Shown here: positions 1-12,692 of the stretch, piece after piece
How positions within the stretch are numbered: position 1 is the first letter of the stretch
Layout: each line of letters starts with the position of its first letter
Assembly: GCA_035041965.1 (NCBI GenBank)
Contig: JAPYMA010000772.1
Coordinates: 124,001-188,000, forward strand
DNA from: Anisakis pegreffii
Taxonomy: Eukaryota > Nematoda > Chromadorea > Rhabditida > Anisakidae
Direction of reading: 5' to 3'
Length of the DNA: 64,000 bases
Position numbers and translations under genes: made by a program
Notes under the pieces: model-generated
What the model saw: the letters and a program-made list of their open reading frames with translations, nothing else
Database searches by the model: none
What the model was told of the DNA's origin: nothing

Positions 1-3000
1 AATTAGTACTGTTCATAAAACGGATATATTTTAAATTCCTCGGTTTTACAGCCTGCGTTGAAAGCACTTCTCGATTTTTGAATACTGATTGTTATGCGCT
101 TGATTATAAGGTGATTTTTAGTTGACTGTTTAAGTGATTGATCCGAGGTTCATTTTACTGAACGTAACATACATCTCTTACAATTACTTCATTCATGCGA
201 AGACTGCTATGAACTGAATCGATCATTTCAAGGAGGAACGTTTTGAAATAGCCGATGTGCAATTAAGATAATTCATGAGCACGTTTATATGATTATTTGC
301 AAGTCACACAGAGGACTGAAGAACTGGTCGCTCATAAAACGAAAAAAAAACCGAAATGGAACAAAAATTTTTAGTTTGAAAATGAGCAAAATTTGATCAA
401 TTCATGGAAGTGTGATAAACGTTTTCTCGTTGTCGATAGCATTCAGCCGATGGCATTGCTAAAGTCGAGTCAAGTAACTGATGTGAAGGGAGGCACATCC
501 CACTGATTGAATGTGAATCTCTGATAAAGTTTATCTATCCACTGATGACGAGTATCATCTGCATTCCCAACATTTTTTTCACGCCAGTCAATGGCTAAAT
601 CACGCCAACGAAATCAATTAAGATCAATTATCTGCACGATATATCTAACATTTCCGACGCTATCTAACGTGAACATAACGAAAAATCATTGCCGGTGGAA
701 TAAATCAGGAACGTTAACGGCAGAAAAAGTTGACCGAATGCATTCCAAGCTGCAATTAGATCAAATGATTTCCTCAATCGATTCGTCCATACGCCTTCGT
801 GCGGTATGCAATTGAGGCAGATAAAAGATTTCTAACTAATGGGTTGGTGATAAATTGGAACGTTCGTAGAGCATTAATTCTTGATAAGTGTGAGCATTAA
901 CAAATCGTGTCATTGACTCAATGATTAAATTGTATAAGGAATGCCTCATAGTACACAAATCTTTCCACACAAAACAGGAAAATATCACCATAAATTGATA
1001 AAAAGAATTGCACGACACAAGCACAATGAAAGAGACGAATTGATGAGAATCATCTGATAGTTGTTGTTGAAAGGCTAATTGTTCCGTCGACAATAACTTG
1101 CGCACTTGTAACCGATTAAGTGAAACATACTCGGTGCATTAACAAACAATTTCAATTGATTCTGAAGCGGAACAAAAATTGCTCAACATCACTTTGACAA
1201 GATAATGTATGAATACAAAAGTAATACTGCCGACCCAAATCGAAAACTAATACTGTGCGCATCACTGTGATTAAATCGAACATGCCTTCACAATCTTCAT
1301 GATGCATGTGCAACAATTAGAGCACGAAAACTATTCAGAGAAAATTCCACCATCGAAAATGCCACAGTATCTATTTATGACCAAAGAAAGTGAGCTAAAA
1401 AGTGACCCAAATAATGCTTCCGGAACTTGTTTAGAAATAAAGAAGAAAAATGCTCTCCTCTGCTTCGTTTACGAGTCCCTTGTTTGTAGCATCACGAAAG
1501 CACTCCTGGTTACGAGGAAGGACCTATGCAAATATTTCAGTTTTCTGAGCAAAATACCGATAATTCCGACAAGAAAACAGAACAGTCAAGGAGCAGGAAA
1601 TACGCTTATACGAAACTGTCAATTGAAGTTTGAAACTTTGAAACTTTCGGGGCGCACAAGCCGTAGGATACATGTTGGTTGATATATGACATCGAACTCC
1701 TTAAATTTATATTCCTTAATTCTTAATCAGCACATAATCCAGCCAAATCCTTTCATCCTTAGGTTTATATCTTTTAATTTTTGATCAACATCTAATCCAG
1801 CCAAATCCTTTCCGTTATTCTAGAAGTGTTTCGAGGCGAGACTGCTTCACAATAACATTCTTTCGAGTATGGCATCCTTATGAATTCTATTAAAAATTTG
1901 CTCATTGTCAATAATATCAGATCATAATTATTAACATCTTCACACATTTGTGAACACGCCATATTGTTTCAGAAAAATTATTACTGCACTCGCGACAAAT
2001 GTTCAAATATAATGTTTTTCGAAACGATAACGTTTTTGCGGTGTAGTCAGCGATGAGCCTCGTGTCACCGACTTTCTTCTGAAGCCGTTCGCCTGTCTAA
2101 AATGCTCAACAAGAAAAAAGCCAATTAAACCATGAATAAGATATTTTGATCACAAGTGCGACACGAAGAGTTTGCCCTTCCATTAGCAGTTTTATGAGCA
2201 CTTGGTAATATCGAATTATAAGCATCGTAATGAACGTATCGAAACAACTGCTATGGCATAAAACGCTGTCACTTAAATAGAAATATGAACCCATGCGGTA
2301 CCACAAATATTGAAATGAAGAGTAGATCTGAAGTTGTCATTTTAAATTTCTCTAAGCAATCTGTTCAATCTTGCATCTACATTCTCAATGCACAGTCCGT
2401 GCAGCTGTGACATCTGACGGTGACGCTTCTCAGAAATCTCATTAGTAATTCTTGCAGCGAGTTTCGCGTAACGAATACAGATAAAAACGATGAACTGAGG
2501 AAACTGTGTTCTTTGATCGTATAATGCAGTTGAATGCAGTACTGCAATAAACGGTTGTGTAATGCATTGATCCGATGAGGATTTGTTGAAACGGGGATAG
2601 GATTGTGGCCTTGCACACTACACAAGGGATCTTAGTGTTTACTGGGCTCTTCATAAACGTGCGCTTCCAATAGACTCTTAACAGCTGAACTACTTCCTTC
2701 CTTCCGCATTACCTTTGCTTTTTCTGACTGTAGCATCACAGCAACTTTTTGGCCGCAGTTGCACTACCAGTGATCTCCAAAATATTCTCAGACGTGTGAA
2801 GTATCATAATTCATCGGTCATGAGTTTGCTAGTGCATTGATCGTTTGAAAGCGAAAATGCGCAGTTCATTCAGGTTCAGAAACCAAATTTTTTTAATACA
2901 CAATTCATTTATCTACAAATAACTTCAAATCCTCTGTGCAGCTCAAAGAGCATATGCTTTAGCATGTATCACTTCAGCATCAGCATATGCTCGTATTACA

Positions 3001-3216
3001 GAGCTCGTGAATCAAGGAATGAAATTGACGGTCAAAATTATTCGCATCCCTCGTGGACATTCAACTGCCCATGCAGTACTAGAAAAATTGAAGACCGAAT
3101 GATTAGTCTGGGATCGTTCAATCGCCCCATGATAATGAAAGATTAAAAATTGTTGAATTGAAATATTAGTTCGATCATCATGCAGTTGATGCGATCAGCA
3201 AGCAGCATCTGGATGA
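1..3216. other. Non-coding region downstream of WDR47-like gene
   Basis: No supported gene here. The longest open frame is 1299-1682 (+, 127 codons), of low-complexity-free but unrecognisable composition. Inside it a TTTCAG acceptor at 1535 opens a different, polar frame that runs to about 1634, so a small exon cannot be excluded. A two-copy 59-bp repeat lies at 1695-1811. The 3' end of the minus-strand WDR47-like gene abuts this region at 3217. Confidence 0.5.
1695..1811. repeat. Two-copy tandem repeat, unit about 59 bp
   Basis: Two adjacent diverged copies (about 1695-1753 and 1755-1811). Both end in the shared string TCCAGCCAAATCCTTT, and both contain the related TTTATAT..CTT segment. Seen directly in the sequence; no function is implied. 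Confidence 0.8.
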
Positions 3217-6200
3217 TCATTTTGCATCACTGTTTGCTCCAACACCAGGATGCCACAACTTAAGTGATTTCCCGTTGTCTAGCGTTGCGAAAGTGGCTTC
3301 TTTCGGATGCCACCTGAAAAGATGACAGTTCTTAAACACGAATGAGTGGTCAGAATACGGTTAAGATGAGTGAACAAGCATCATGTAGCATGCCATGCGT
3401 TAACCACTGAATCGTAAATTACTTCATATTTCCAATCTCAAGAAATCCAAAAAAAAACGTCAACCAAAATAAGCAATGAGTTTATCACGCTATTGAAATG
3501 AATATGCGTCACTGCTATGAGCATAAGATTTTCATATTAATTTCGTTGAATCATCTCGTGTAAGCAACGAGTAAGTGTAGTATCACACTGAAAAAAACAC
3601 TGGTGTTTCCGAATTTGCTAACGAAAGGAGTACGTATTTTCATAACCGGTGTGAGTTATTTGCAAATGTAACGGCATTCCCTATTCTCGTGACGCAACTG
3701 AGATTACAAAACGAGATTACAAATTTCCTAAGCACTTAACAATTCACTTATTTTCATATTTATTTGAAAATACATTCACCACCAACAGATTTTATGAAAA
3801 TAAAAAAGATAAAAGAAATTGATTGAATGTTTTTTCTGTACAAAATTTTTTTAAATGATGCCATCAATCACATGAATTAGGAATAGCACGGTTCTGCATC
3901 AATCTGAGATGGCCTTACAGCAAATTATCAAATGACAAGACGACTTAAAAGTTCACCTGATCGCCAAGCACTTATTATCCGACTTCAAAACATTGCACGG
4001 TACCGGTATCTGATACAAATCACGAAAATCGCACAGACATATACTGAAAGCACTTCAACGCTTATCCACCTGCGATGCATTCACTCGATGTCGGCTTTTA
4101 TATGACGAGTAAACTGTGACATTAAGGAAGGCAATCTGAGAGACTAAAGAAATCAAATGCGTTAAACGCGACAGCATTCAACGATATTTTCCGCGAATAC
4201 ACAACAAAAATTCCACATTGAACTAGAATTAATCAAAACTGGAAGTCAAACTTACAATATTTTAAATTTTCGTCGAAATCTCCATGAACTCATGGAAATT
4301 AAGGGGACAATGCAACAAGTGCGATGAAAAAAAACAGAGCTGGATGATGTCATACCAGCGAACAATTATCACCATACGTTCACAGTAGTAAATTTTTAAT
4401 CGAAATGACTCTAACTCAAAAAATTGATTTTTAGTTGTGTGGAAAATTTTGTTTCACTTTTTCAGTATTATCATTCAATTCAGTCATTAAATACGTGGTA
4501 CTTACTCTCCGTTTATGAGCGGAAAAATGCAAATTTTATCATTTTTTAAAAACGACAACCCAAAAACTCAATTGAAGGAAATGAGAAAATGCAATAAGGC
4601 ACCGACCATTTTTCATCGGATGTGATCAGAAAGCGTTTCGCGTTCGCGAATCGTGCACAAAGCACCGATCTGTCAAATACGCGCTTAGCGCAGATGTGTT
4701 TCGTTGATGCCGTATCGAACGAGTGCAACGTACCGTCACCATCACCACGTATTAACACACGACCGTTCGAGTCAACGTGAAATGATGTTGATCCGATTGC
4801 TGTATTAAATTTCGCAATGAATTTTAAACTGCTAATAGATATGAAAGATGCACGAGAAATATCGCAAAAATCGACAAAATATTTTGGTGAACGCAAATAT
4901 TTTTTGGTGAACGTAAAAAACATGATTGACTGATCAGCAAAAACACTACAGTACATCATGTGCTCTGCACTTCTTATATTATATGGTCTACAAAATCCAC
5001 AATATAAGCTGGAACTGCAACATTTATGATACCGAATGCTCTCAGTTAAAAATTCCAGCCTTGACTGATTCGCTCGAGAAGACTGAATATGAGCGATGTA
5101 TCACCTGCTGGTTTCAGGAGCGGATCGAAAACTCTTACAGCATCACAGACTCGCATGTCCCATATTCGAATTGTTTTGTCTGTTGATGAGCTCGCAAACA
5201 TGCATCCACCCCATGTGCAAAATGCTGTTACCAAACCTGCAAATTATCACTTTATCATCAAAAATGGATCTGAGATCGAAATGTGCTGCGGTTAGATGCG
5301 ATCGAAACCCTCGCAAAAATGAAGAACCTAAATAATCGTAAGCATTAACCGTTGTGCCCTTTGAGTGTTCGAAATGTAGCCGCTGAGCAACAATCTGTTA
5401 TGCAGATTTGTCGACCAACACCGGAAAATAAAATATTTGATCGATTAGCCAAATCTTGCATGAAGGTTAGTGCTCGCACTCGATCGTTCATCGATACTTT
5501 CATAGTGCGTTGTCCTGAAATTGCGTTCATGAGCAAAAATGAATGAAATCAGACCGAGAAATGAAATACTACATATTTAATTTCTCGTTCTAATTTCTTT
5601 TCTTTAACATTTCTATTTTTTTATCTTTTGATAACAATCTTAACAACGTGATAACATTTTTTTTGATTTGATAACTTGTTTTTGTTGCCAATTTGATTTT
5701 GATTTGATAGTTGATAACATTTGATAAATTGATTTGATAACAAAATTTGATAACAACATAACAACAATCTTAACAAAAGCATTTCTAATTCACGCACATA
5801 TGACATATTGCTACGCGTTACAAATGCATGATAAATACATATTTTTCAATCAATATGGATCGGATTGTAGCCTGAAAACATGCTCAAGGGTACTTTTCAA
5901 CAATAGGAAACCAGACACTTCCCGAGCAAGTAATGCTCAGTGCCGGAGAGTGCAATCGTCTTGCAAAAAGCTGCCTGAAATTCATACCGATGGCAGACGA
6001 ATCGGTCCTGAACGAGGATATTTCAATTCTGTTTTCATTTGAGCATGTGGCTATCAGATCAGATGTTGGATTGAACGCGATATCGGTTATTCGAGATTTG
6101 TGACGTTCTACATCACCAGTGACCGTAAGCACATCTTCGTCTCTGTAACAAAACATTCATTGACAGTTTGCTGAAAATAATTTTGTTACCATGAAAATGG

Positions 6201-6748
6201 GCATGATCGTTTGGAACAACAGCTTAGAAAGGCGACTGCAAAAAGCATCTGATTTGTTTTGTGGCTTAGTACACAGTGTAATACACTTCTGATTTTCTGA
6301 CCCGGTCAATACAATCAAAAATCATGGGAAATCAAATGAAAGATGAAAGGAGCAAAAATCAGATAGTCTATTGTCGCATGAGAATTGAGCCAATCATGTG
6401 AAGTCATAAAAGGGGCAAAAAGATAAAAGGTGCAAAAAATCATGTGAATTCAAAACGAGCAAATCAAAACAGTTCAAAAACTAGTTATGATCGCAAACTG
6501 GATAAAAATTAGGGATTTCGCATCCACCGCATTGTGCACTTCAAAAGCAATTGACCAAACAATTAATTCATTCTCTATGATGAACGTTTCGATGGAACAT
6601 ATCTCACTAGATGAGGAATAAACTAACGATAACTGCAATGTTATGAGATGCCCTTCTGAGTCACCGATCGCAACTGAACCACCGTCAGGAGTGATCTCAA
6701 AGCATGATGCCGCATTCTCCAACTCGTAGTCGAGCGATTCCCATTTCA
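3217..6748 (-). CDS. WDR47: WDR47/nemitin orthologue, C-terminal WD40 propeller (7 exons)
   Basis: Human WDR47 is a LisH-CTLH-WD40 protein that binds microtubule-associated partners in neurons and cilia. Exons by phase-consistent GT-AG junctions: 6748-6628, 6142-5988, 5514-5350, 5236-5105, 4799-4603, 4143-4085, 3313-3217 (stop TGA 3219-3217), giving about 307 residues. The frame stays open a little upstream of 6748 (…AKKTVKWES), so the 5' edge is uncertain. Segments line up in order with human WDR47: AASCFEITPDGGSVAIGDS; HKSRITDIAFNPTSDLIATC; NDRVRALTFMQD; TLKGHNGLVTAFCTWGGCMF; STDKTIRIWDMRVCDAVRVF; SFHVDSNGRVLIRGDGDGTL; LPSLMSQFTRHIKADIEWHP; ATLDNGKSLKLW. The penultimate exon is only 59 nt. 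It is quite diverged from the vertebrate protein but has no internal stop. Strong call for the family; exon edges are moderately sure. Confidence 0.9.
5621..5765. repeat. Degenerate GATAACA/TTTGATTTGATAAC repeat in a WDR47 intron
   Basis: The intron between the 6142-5988 and 5514-5350 exons holds many short iterations of GATAACA, TTGATTTGATA and AACAACA. This looks like local slippage expansion. No protein or RNA function is visible. Confidence 0.65.
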
Positions 6749-9700
6749 CTGTTTTCTTTGCCTCAATTGTATTGCTTCCAGTTATTTACTTGACCAAAAG
6801 CAATTCTTTGGGAACTTTTTTAGTTTTGCGACAAGAAATGCTAACGAAGTCCAAAATATGGATGCACTCGTTTGGACTCTTTGAACTCATAAAAGTGATT
6901 TCGAATAGAACTCGCCCTTTGCTACACATTCCTGACGACCTGTTCTGTTGCATGAATGCAAGTGAAAGTTACCTCATGGAACAGTGTCTGGATGGAGGAG
7001 AAATCAGGCGAAGACATCGATTTCTCACTCTCACAGCTGCATTTCAAATTCTCGATCAAATATCAATTCTGATCACCTGAAAGAAGTTTCTGCATGCACG
7101 CATCACATTCACGGTGAGTATGCTGATGTTCGAATTTAAGCACGAATGATCACTATGAACTCTCTTCTACATATCGATACTGCTAAACCGAATGCGCAAT
7201 CTGCGACTGATAATTTTCATTACAATGCGAGACATTTTCTATCCTTTCGAAAACAATTCGTCAGAACTTCTAAATATATTTTCACGCATAAAAACCCAAA
7301 TCCAACAAACTAGTAATAAAAAAACTATTTCCTCGCACTCCAAACATATAAAATGAATGAATCTGAAAGGACCGAACTTAGCAAGATCTTTTCAAATGGC
7401 ACCCAAATCACATCGATCGAATAACGGAAAACTGATTTCGAAAGATATTCAATAATACGTAAACGTCGCTGCTAGTTTCATGAATGATTTTACGAAATAA
7501 TTCTCATTTACGTCTGTCTCGTTTTACTTCCATTCAATATCGCTAGTAAATGTATCATAAGATAGTTGATGTGGGCAACACCCAACTATGCGCATAAACG
7601 CTGACATTTCTAAAGGGATGAACCGTTTCGGAGAGTTAAAAAATTTTGACCGGACGAAATAAACATTTAGGCAAAGTGAACGTATCAAAATCACCGATTT
7701 GAAGGCAATATGTGCGAGGCAGAGATAGGGAAGGTTAGGAATGTACAAGTTCATTGTCGAATCTCAAACAAAGTCATTGAATTATATCAAACGTTTGCAA
7801 AATACGCCATCCACTGACATGAAATATACAATTGCACTGGAAAAGAATCTCAAATAAACGATGACCAACAAGAAGCGAATGTTGATTTTGTGTGTGTGTT
7901 GTAATGATGGTGAAAGATTGTGTGCATATCTGACGTTGAAATAAATCGGTTGTTGGAATAGTGATGGGCTGGGGAATTTTTTAGAAAATCATCGAACATA
8001 CAGATATGATATTATGTAAACACGACCAATGTTAATGCATTGTCTATGAATCCGAGCGCTTTCAAAACGCTTTAATGCGATTATTCATTGTTGTAGATTT
8101 TGTTGAACTGCCTGCAACGCATCAAAATACCACCGAACAAAATTTCATCAAAAGGGCTCATTCGCACGAAACACGTCGCTAGTAATGCACCAAGTTTCTA
8201 ACAAATCAGGTGACACAGCTCGCTTTCAATAATACATTTTCAAGAAACGGCAGTAAAAACGCACAGAAACTTTCCATGTATGTACATACACTGCATTGTA
8301 TTCAAACAGAAACGTCAGTTCGGACTGGATAAGAGACAAAATGACTAAAATGACGAAAAATTATCGCTGTTGATATTTTGAAGTTATTGCGAAATTTAAC
8401 AAGACAGCAACTATATTGTGAGGAGTTCTGAAAAAACACTTGAAAATCGTCGAAGGAAAAATCAATTGATGCAAGGTTGAAAACTGAACAAGAGTGCATT
8501 ATTAACGGTAGAGAAAATAAGATGAATAGAAGAATCAATCAATTGATTGGGATGTAGCTGGTGAGCAATTGAGAATAAGGTATTGTATTCGAAGAGATTC
8601 AGTTATTGCTCTCGACTGACCGCATTATTACACTGTGAATGATTCGAAGTGGAGCAAGACAAGGTGTTTGCGATGAGTTGAGTGCGACAGAAGGGACGAT
8701 TTCAACATTGCGGTGAGGTAAATAACCTTTCTTTTTCATTCCTTTGCTGACACTGCACCTGTGTATAAAAGAACTACAACAATGTGAGAACAACACGCAA
8801 GGACTACCTGTTTAATCTTTTACAGTTCGTTCGTCGCAATGACTCAGAAATGAATCACACTGATGACCGCAATTATGAGTACTTGGTTGCATTAAAATTT
8901 TCAACATATCATTGAAAATCAGTAAAGATATAATTCAGTGGAAAAAAACTTACTATAAACATACCCAGTCTGAGTGCATGTGGAAAAATCAACGCTTGGG
9001 AATTTTATCGGATGCAAACAGCAAAAGCTGATACGACTGGTAAGAGAAACAAACATTCCGGCAGTCTGTGAACCTCATATGGATGTGGCACTGAGCAGGA
9101 GTGCATTTCCTCCTCATTTGCTCGAATCAGGCTGGAGTTTAGATTAAAGCTTATTCATAGGGTTACACTAATATTTAAAAGTCTAACATGAAATTCTGTT
9201 TAATATTCGACCGTACAAAGGATGCAGGCTACCAGGAAGTTCCTTCCAGCAATTCTTAAATCTTGCTTCAAAACGGAAGACGCATATTTCGTAAGAGCGG
9301 TGATTCTGGAAATGACTAACATAAGAGAGCATGTTGATGAAAAGATGTGAATCTGCGAGAGAATGTGTTTAGCAAATGTGTTTATTGTTCGTGTTCGTTA
9401 TTTTCGAGGAAGATGGTGATCAATAAGGAAGGGAATGAATGGCTTATGTAATGTGTGCATATGGTTGGTTGATCGGCACTTAGAGAACAGCGATGTAAAG
9501 CTGATTCTTTTACAGTGTACACAAAACAAGGAACAGTTGAGCACTTGTGATTTATTAGGGCAACATTGAGTGTAGAATTAAACATCACTGATCTCTTACA
9601 GTTCCTTGAATGCAATTATATTCTTCCCTTCGTGATGAGCAGAAAATCTCTTCGGTTGCTTCCTGTTACGAGGGAGTGGAAATACAATGATTTTAACTTC

Positions 9701-9930
9701 TGCTCTAAACATAAATTGCTCACACAGTTTTTATTTTTCATGTCGATCTTATCATTACGGAATATAATGGATTCACCAAAGAAGGCTGGCTCTGAAATTA
9801 AATCCAGCAGCAGGGTTCGAGACTCATTGATTTAAAAAGTTCTGGTCTAATGACGCGAAATTCATCCCATAGTGGAGTACGTCTGAAAAAATTTGAAAGT
9901 TTTGGCGCGAGGAAAATCCGACAAAAGCAG

Positions 9931-9977
9931 GTGAAAGATATCAAAGTGAAGGATATCAAGAGTGAAAGATATCAAAG
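9931..9977. repeat. Three short tandem copies of GTGAAAGATATCAAA-like unit
   Basis: GTGAAAGATATCAAA, GTGAAGGATATCAAGA and GTGAAAGATATCAAA follow one another with a 15-17 bp period. Seen directly in the sequence. Confidence 0.8.
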
Positions 9978-10993
9978 CAGAAAATCAGATGGAAACGGTG
10001 CCGTAAGGAAATGGTTCCGAACACAGATACTCAGTAAAAGTTTTGAAATCGTACGATGGCTCACAGTTCGGTTGACGATACCCTACTCGTTCTGTTGCAA
10101 TGAGGATGCCGTTAAATTAGGTATTGACGCACTCCTTCATGCCTCCTCACCTTGTTGACTGAATTCTCCTGCTTTCCAGTCATCTTTTATAGGAACAAAG
10201 TGTCTAATGACAACATCGAGAGGAATTCTGATCACAACTTATGGGGCAGTGATTCTCGCAGCGGGAGTGGAAATCTATTCAAGTGTCTCAAGAATAATTG
10301 AGAAATTTAGAAAAATAATATTCACTGACCCTTCCATAATTGCTCAAAAAAGCTTTCGAATCGCACGAACTATGGACGTCGAACCCCTTGATCACTGAAT
10401 CAATTTTCTCATGACCAACTGATATTTCGACAATAGTAAGAAGCAAACGTTTGTCAGTGTTGGGGAAGGATGGGGACAGAGAATGATGGTCTATTATAAA
10501 GCAGAATGGCTACATACAAGATCACTTTATTAAAAACGTCAGGAATGCTATGCGAAACAATTGACTTCTTTCTCCTAGCATTGTTCAGATGCGGTTCAGG
10601 CCATTCCTATCGGAATCTCATGTTAGCCTTAAACTGTGTCCAAGGAAGGAGATCCCAATATGGATGTGGAATGAGCGGATGTAATTTGAGGAGCGGATTG
10701 AGCTCAGAAAGCACGTACATCATCAAACGAATGCAATTGTATGGAAAAGAAGTAACGACTGAGGGTTCTTACCTCGATCTTATCATATTTATATGTTCAG
10801 CTGAAATAACATCACATACAAACTGATGTCACTTGAAGTATTCCATCGTCCATCAATTCTCTTTTTTCCTTGTTTCTATCCATTACGAATGCATGGAAAG
10901 TGGATTATCATAGTCAATTCTTGATTTTGAACATTGCAAAATGCCGTCCTTATACGCATAAGATCGCAGGTTTTCAGACTATATCCAAAATAA

Positions 10994-11305
10994 AAGAGAT
11001 CGCATCCACAACTAACCTCACTTCATTTCAATTTAATGTACTTCTTTCAAATGACAAGCCTCACATATGGCCAGTTTTCTTCGATGCATAGCGTTTTTGT
11101 AAGTGTTGCTCTTCAATGCACTTTCGAAGATCTTTTTGAACGTTTCTTCTGATCATCGCAAAATTACTTCCTGGCTGAAGATGTTTTCAGATCGAAAGAG
11201 TTTCTTTCACAAGCCATTTGTGAGACTATTGATCTTTCGAAATTGAACAAACTAACTGTTGATGTCATGGAAGGCATGTTCACAACGTTCAGCATGGCTC
11301 AATAA
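10994..11305 (+). pseudogene. Unidentified coding-like block with one in-frame stop, or a last exon
   Basis: One frame reads from 10994 to a TAA at 11303-11305 and is interrupted only by a TGA at 11150-11152. The part after that stop is markedly protein-like (…NYFLAEDVFRSKEFLSQ, then a stretch with IDLSKLNKLT and VDVMEGMF before the final stop). A good acceptor (GATGTTTTCAG, ending 11181) could make 11182-11305 a genuine terminal exon and leave the TGA in an intron. Alternatively the whole is a decaying gene copy. I do not recognise the family. The hAT element begins 10 bases after the stop. The block is antisense to the WDR47-like gene. Confidence 0.35.
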
Positions 11306-11315
11306 TGGTTATCAT

Positions 11316-12349
11316 TAGTGATGTCTCTATTCCAAGTTTTTGAAAACTGTTCTATTCCGCTCCAGAACGGCTCTATTCTATTTAATTCTGTGCGTTTTTC
11401 GTTTTAAAACTGTTCTATTCTATTCTGTTCAACCCCTTTAAACTGTGGTATACTGTTCTAAACTGTTCTATTCTGTTGCGTCAGTCAGGAAAGTGACGGG
11501 ATAAAACTTATGGTAATTAGGATTGGAAACGTGCTTTTTTTTGGTGTTTTCAGTGCAAAATGGACATTATTTATTGTTAGGGTGGGAGAAGACTGTCCAC
11601 ACAGGCAGTTGACAGCTTTTGACCGTGACGATTGGAGGAAAACGGAGGGTTTTGGGCTTTGGTAACCAGCATCATTGAAGAACAGAGGATTCTCGTTTCG
11701 TCCCAACGGTTCGGTCAGAAACTGATGCACTGTTTCTCGTACAAATGAATTCGGAATGAACTGATTCTTTCAATCGGACTCAAATCCTCCAAGCATAAAT
11801 TTTTATTGGAGGCGTAAAATGTTAACAATTTTTGTGATGGATTGCTCCTAGAGTTTAGAGTACGACCAACATTTTAATGTGGAGTGTTCATTCGGAAACA
11901 CAGTTACATCCTTTAGTTGTTTCTTGAGGGAATTCCTCACAAACAATCTTTGGCAGTTTTCAGAATTAACTGCGATAACTTGCCCTTGATGAGCTGTTAA
12001 ATAATAACAATAATTAAAATAGTATTAACAAATGATAATAATTAAAATAATATTTAATAATAATAATAATAATAAGAAGAAGATGATGAAATAATAATAA
12101 TAATTAATAATAATAACAGCCGTAATATACCGATGGTAATTTATCTCACTGCAGTCTTCACAAAGAACAGTTTAAAGGACAGCCAAAATCCGTTGAAAAC
12201 TGTTCTATTCTGCTCTTTTGGGCTCACAAACGGCTCCAATCTATTCTATTCTATTCTATTCTGTGCGTTCCCCGTTTGCGAACTGTACTATTCCATTGCT
12301 TGAAACAGAGCTGGAATGGAATAGTTTAACTGGAATAGAGACATCACTA
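11316..12349. mobile_element. Non-autonomous hAT-type DNA transposon, 1034 bp
   Basis: The ends are a perfect 19-bp terminal inverted repeat, TAGTGATGTCTCTATTCCA (11316-11334), with its complement at 12331-12349. The flanks are an 8-bp target duplication with one mismatch: GTTATCAT (11308-11315) and GTTATCAC (12350-12357). An 8-bp duplication and ends starting TAGTG fit the hAT superfamily (YARNG ends). Inside the ends are direct, not inverted, subterminal repeats rich in CTGTTCTATTC (11340-11480 and 12193-12295), both containing CTGTGCGTT, plus an ATA microsatellite. The one sizable frame (11485-11730, -) is not recognisably a transposase, so mobility would need an enzyme from elsewhere. Subterminal repeats of this sort are typical transposase-binding arrays. 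Confidence 0.85.
11998..12116. repeat. AAT/ATA microsatellite inside the hAT element
   Basis: Imperfect AATAAT tracts, with the longest pure run at about 12050-12074. Seen directly. Confidence 0.85.
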
Positions 12350-12480
12350 GTTATCACATTAGATTCCTCCAATTCCATCCATTCATTCCACATCGGATGG
12401 TGAACAACACAGTGTTGTAGGTTTAGTTAGTTGGTGGCGGTTTTGTCATTTTTATGAAAATTTTTAGCGTCCACACGTAC

Positions 12481-12692
12481 GCCAAAGCTGTTAAACTGAA
12501 ATAGATTCAAATATCTCTTTATGAGTGCATTTCTTTGCGTCATTCGATCAAACAGTTTATGTTTTGGCAGAAATCGACCATAAGCTAATAGAATAAGAGC
12601 TTCAAGTTGATGCTCAGTTTCGTTTAGATTGAAATCATCCAAAATGCGTTCTAAATCGACAAAATGAACGAAGAAGACCCAAGAGGAAGGGG
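12481..12692 (-). CDS. WDR47: Upstream exon of WDR47-like gene (region after CTLH)
   Basis: A 212-nt internal exon with clean boundaries: acceptor AAATTCAG ending at 12693 and donor GTACGT starting at 12480 on the minus strand. It codes about 70 residues. The segments LEALILLAYGRFLPKHKL and QRNALIKRYLNLFQF align by pattern with the human WDR47 stretch FEEVCVMVAEFIPADRKL…NNRLFQLVMKGLLYECC. Strand and order fit the WD40 exons further along. The similarity is weak residue by residue, so the assignment is inference. It enters in phase 1 and leaves in phase 0, so at least one more exon must lie between it and 6748. The LisH-coding first exons were searched for and not found. Confidence 0.55.

Larger units (their letters stand above)
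6749..12480. other. Long intronic region of the WDR47-like gene
   Basis: This lies between the WD40 exons and the upstream WDR47 exon at 12481-12692, and is therefore inferred to be intron plus any linker exons not found. In vertebrates the corresponding part of the protein is a low-conservation linker, which would be hard to see by eye. It contains a three-copy short repeat (9931-9977), a coding-like plus-strand block (10994-11305) and the hAT element (11316-12349). Open frames at 9850-10158, 10207-10398 and 10506-10826 (+) were examined and not recognised. Confidence 0.45.

Noticed and set aside
1299..1682. 127-codon ORF on plus
   Set aside because: No motif or splice context was found, and frames of this size are expected by chance in 64 kb. 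Kept only as a note.
9805..9830. tRNA T-arm-like GGGTTCGAGACTC
   Set aside because: No anticodon arm, D-arm or acceptor stem can be built around it. The similar string near 40080 also fails.
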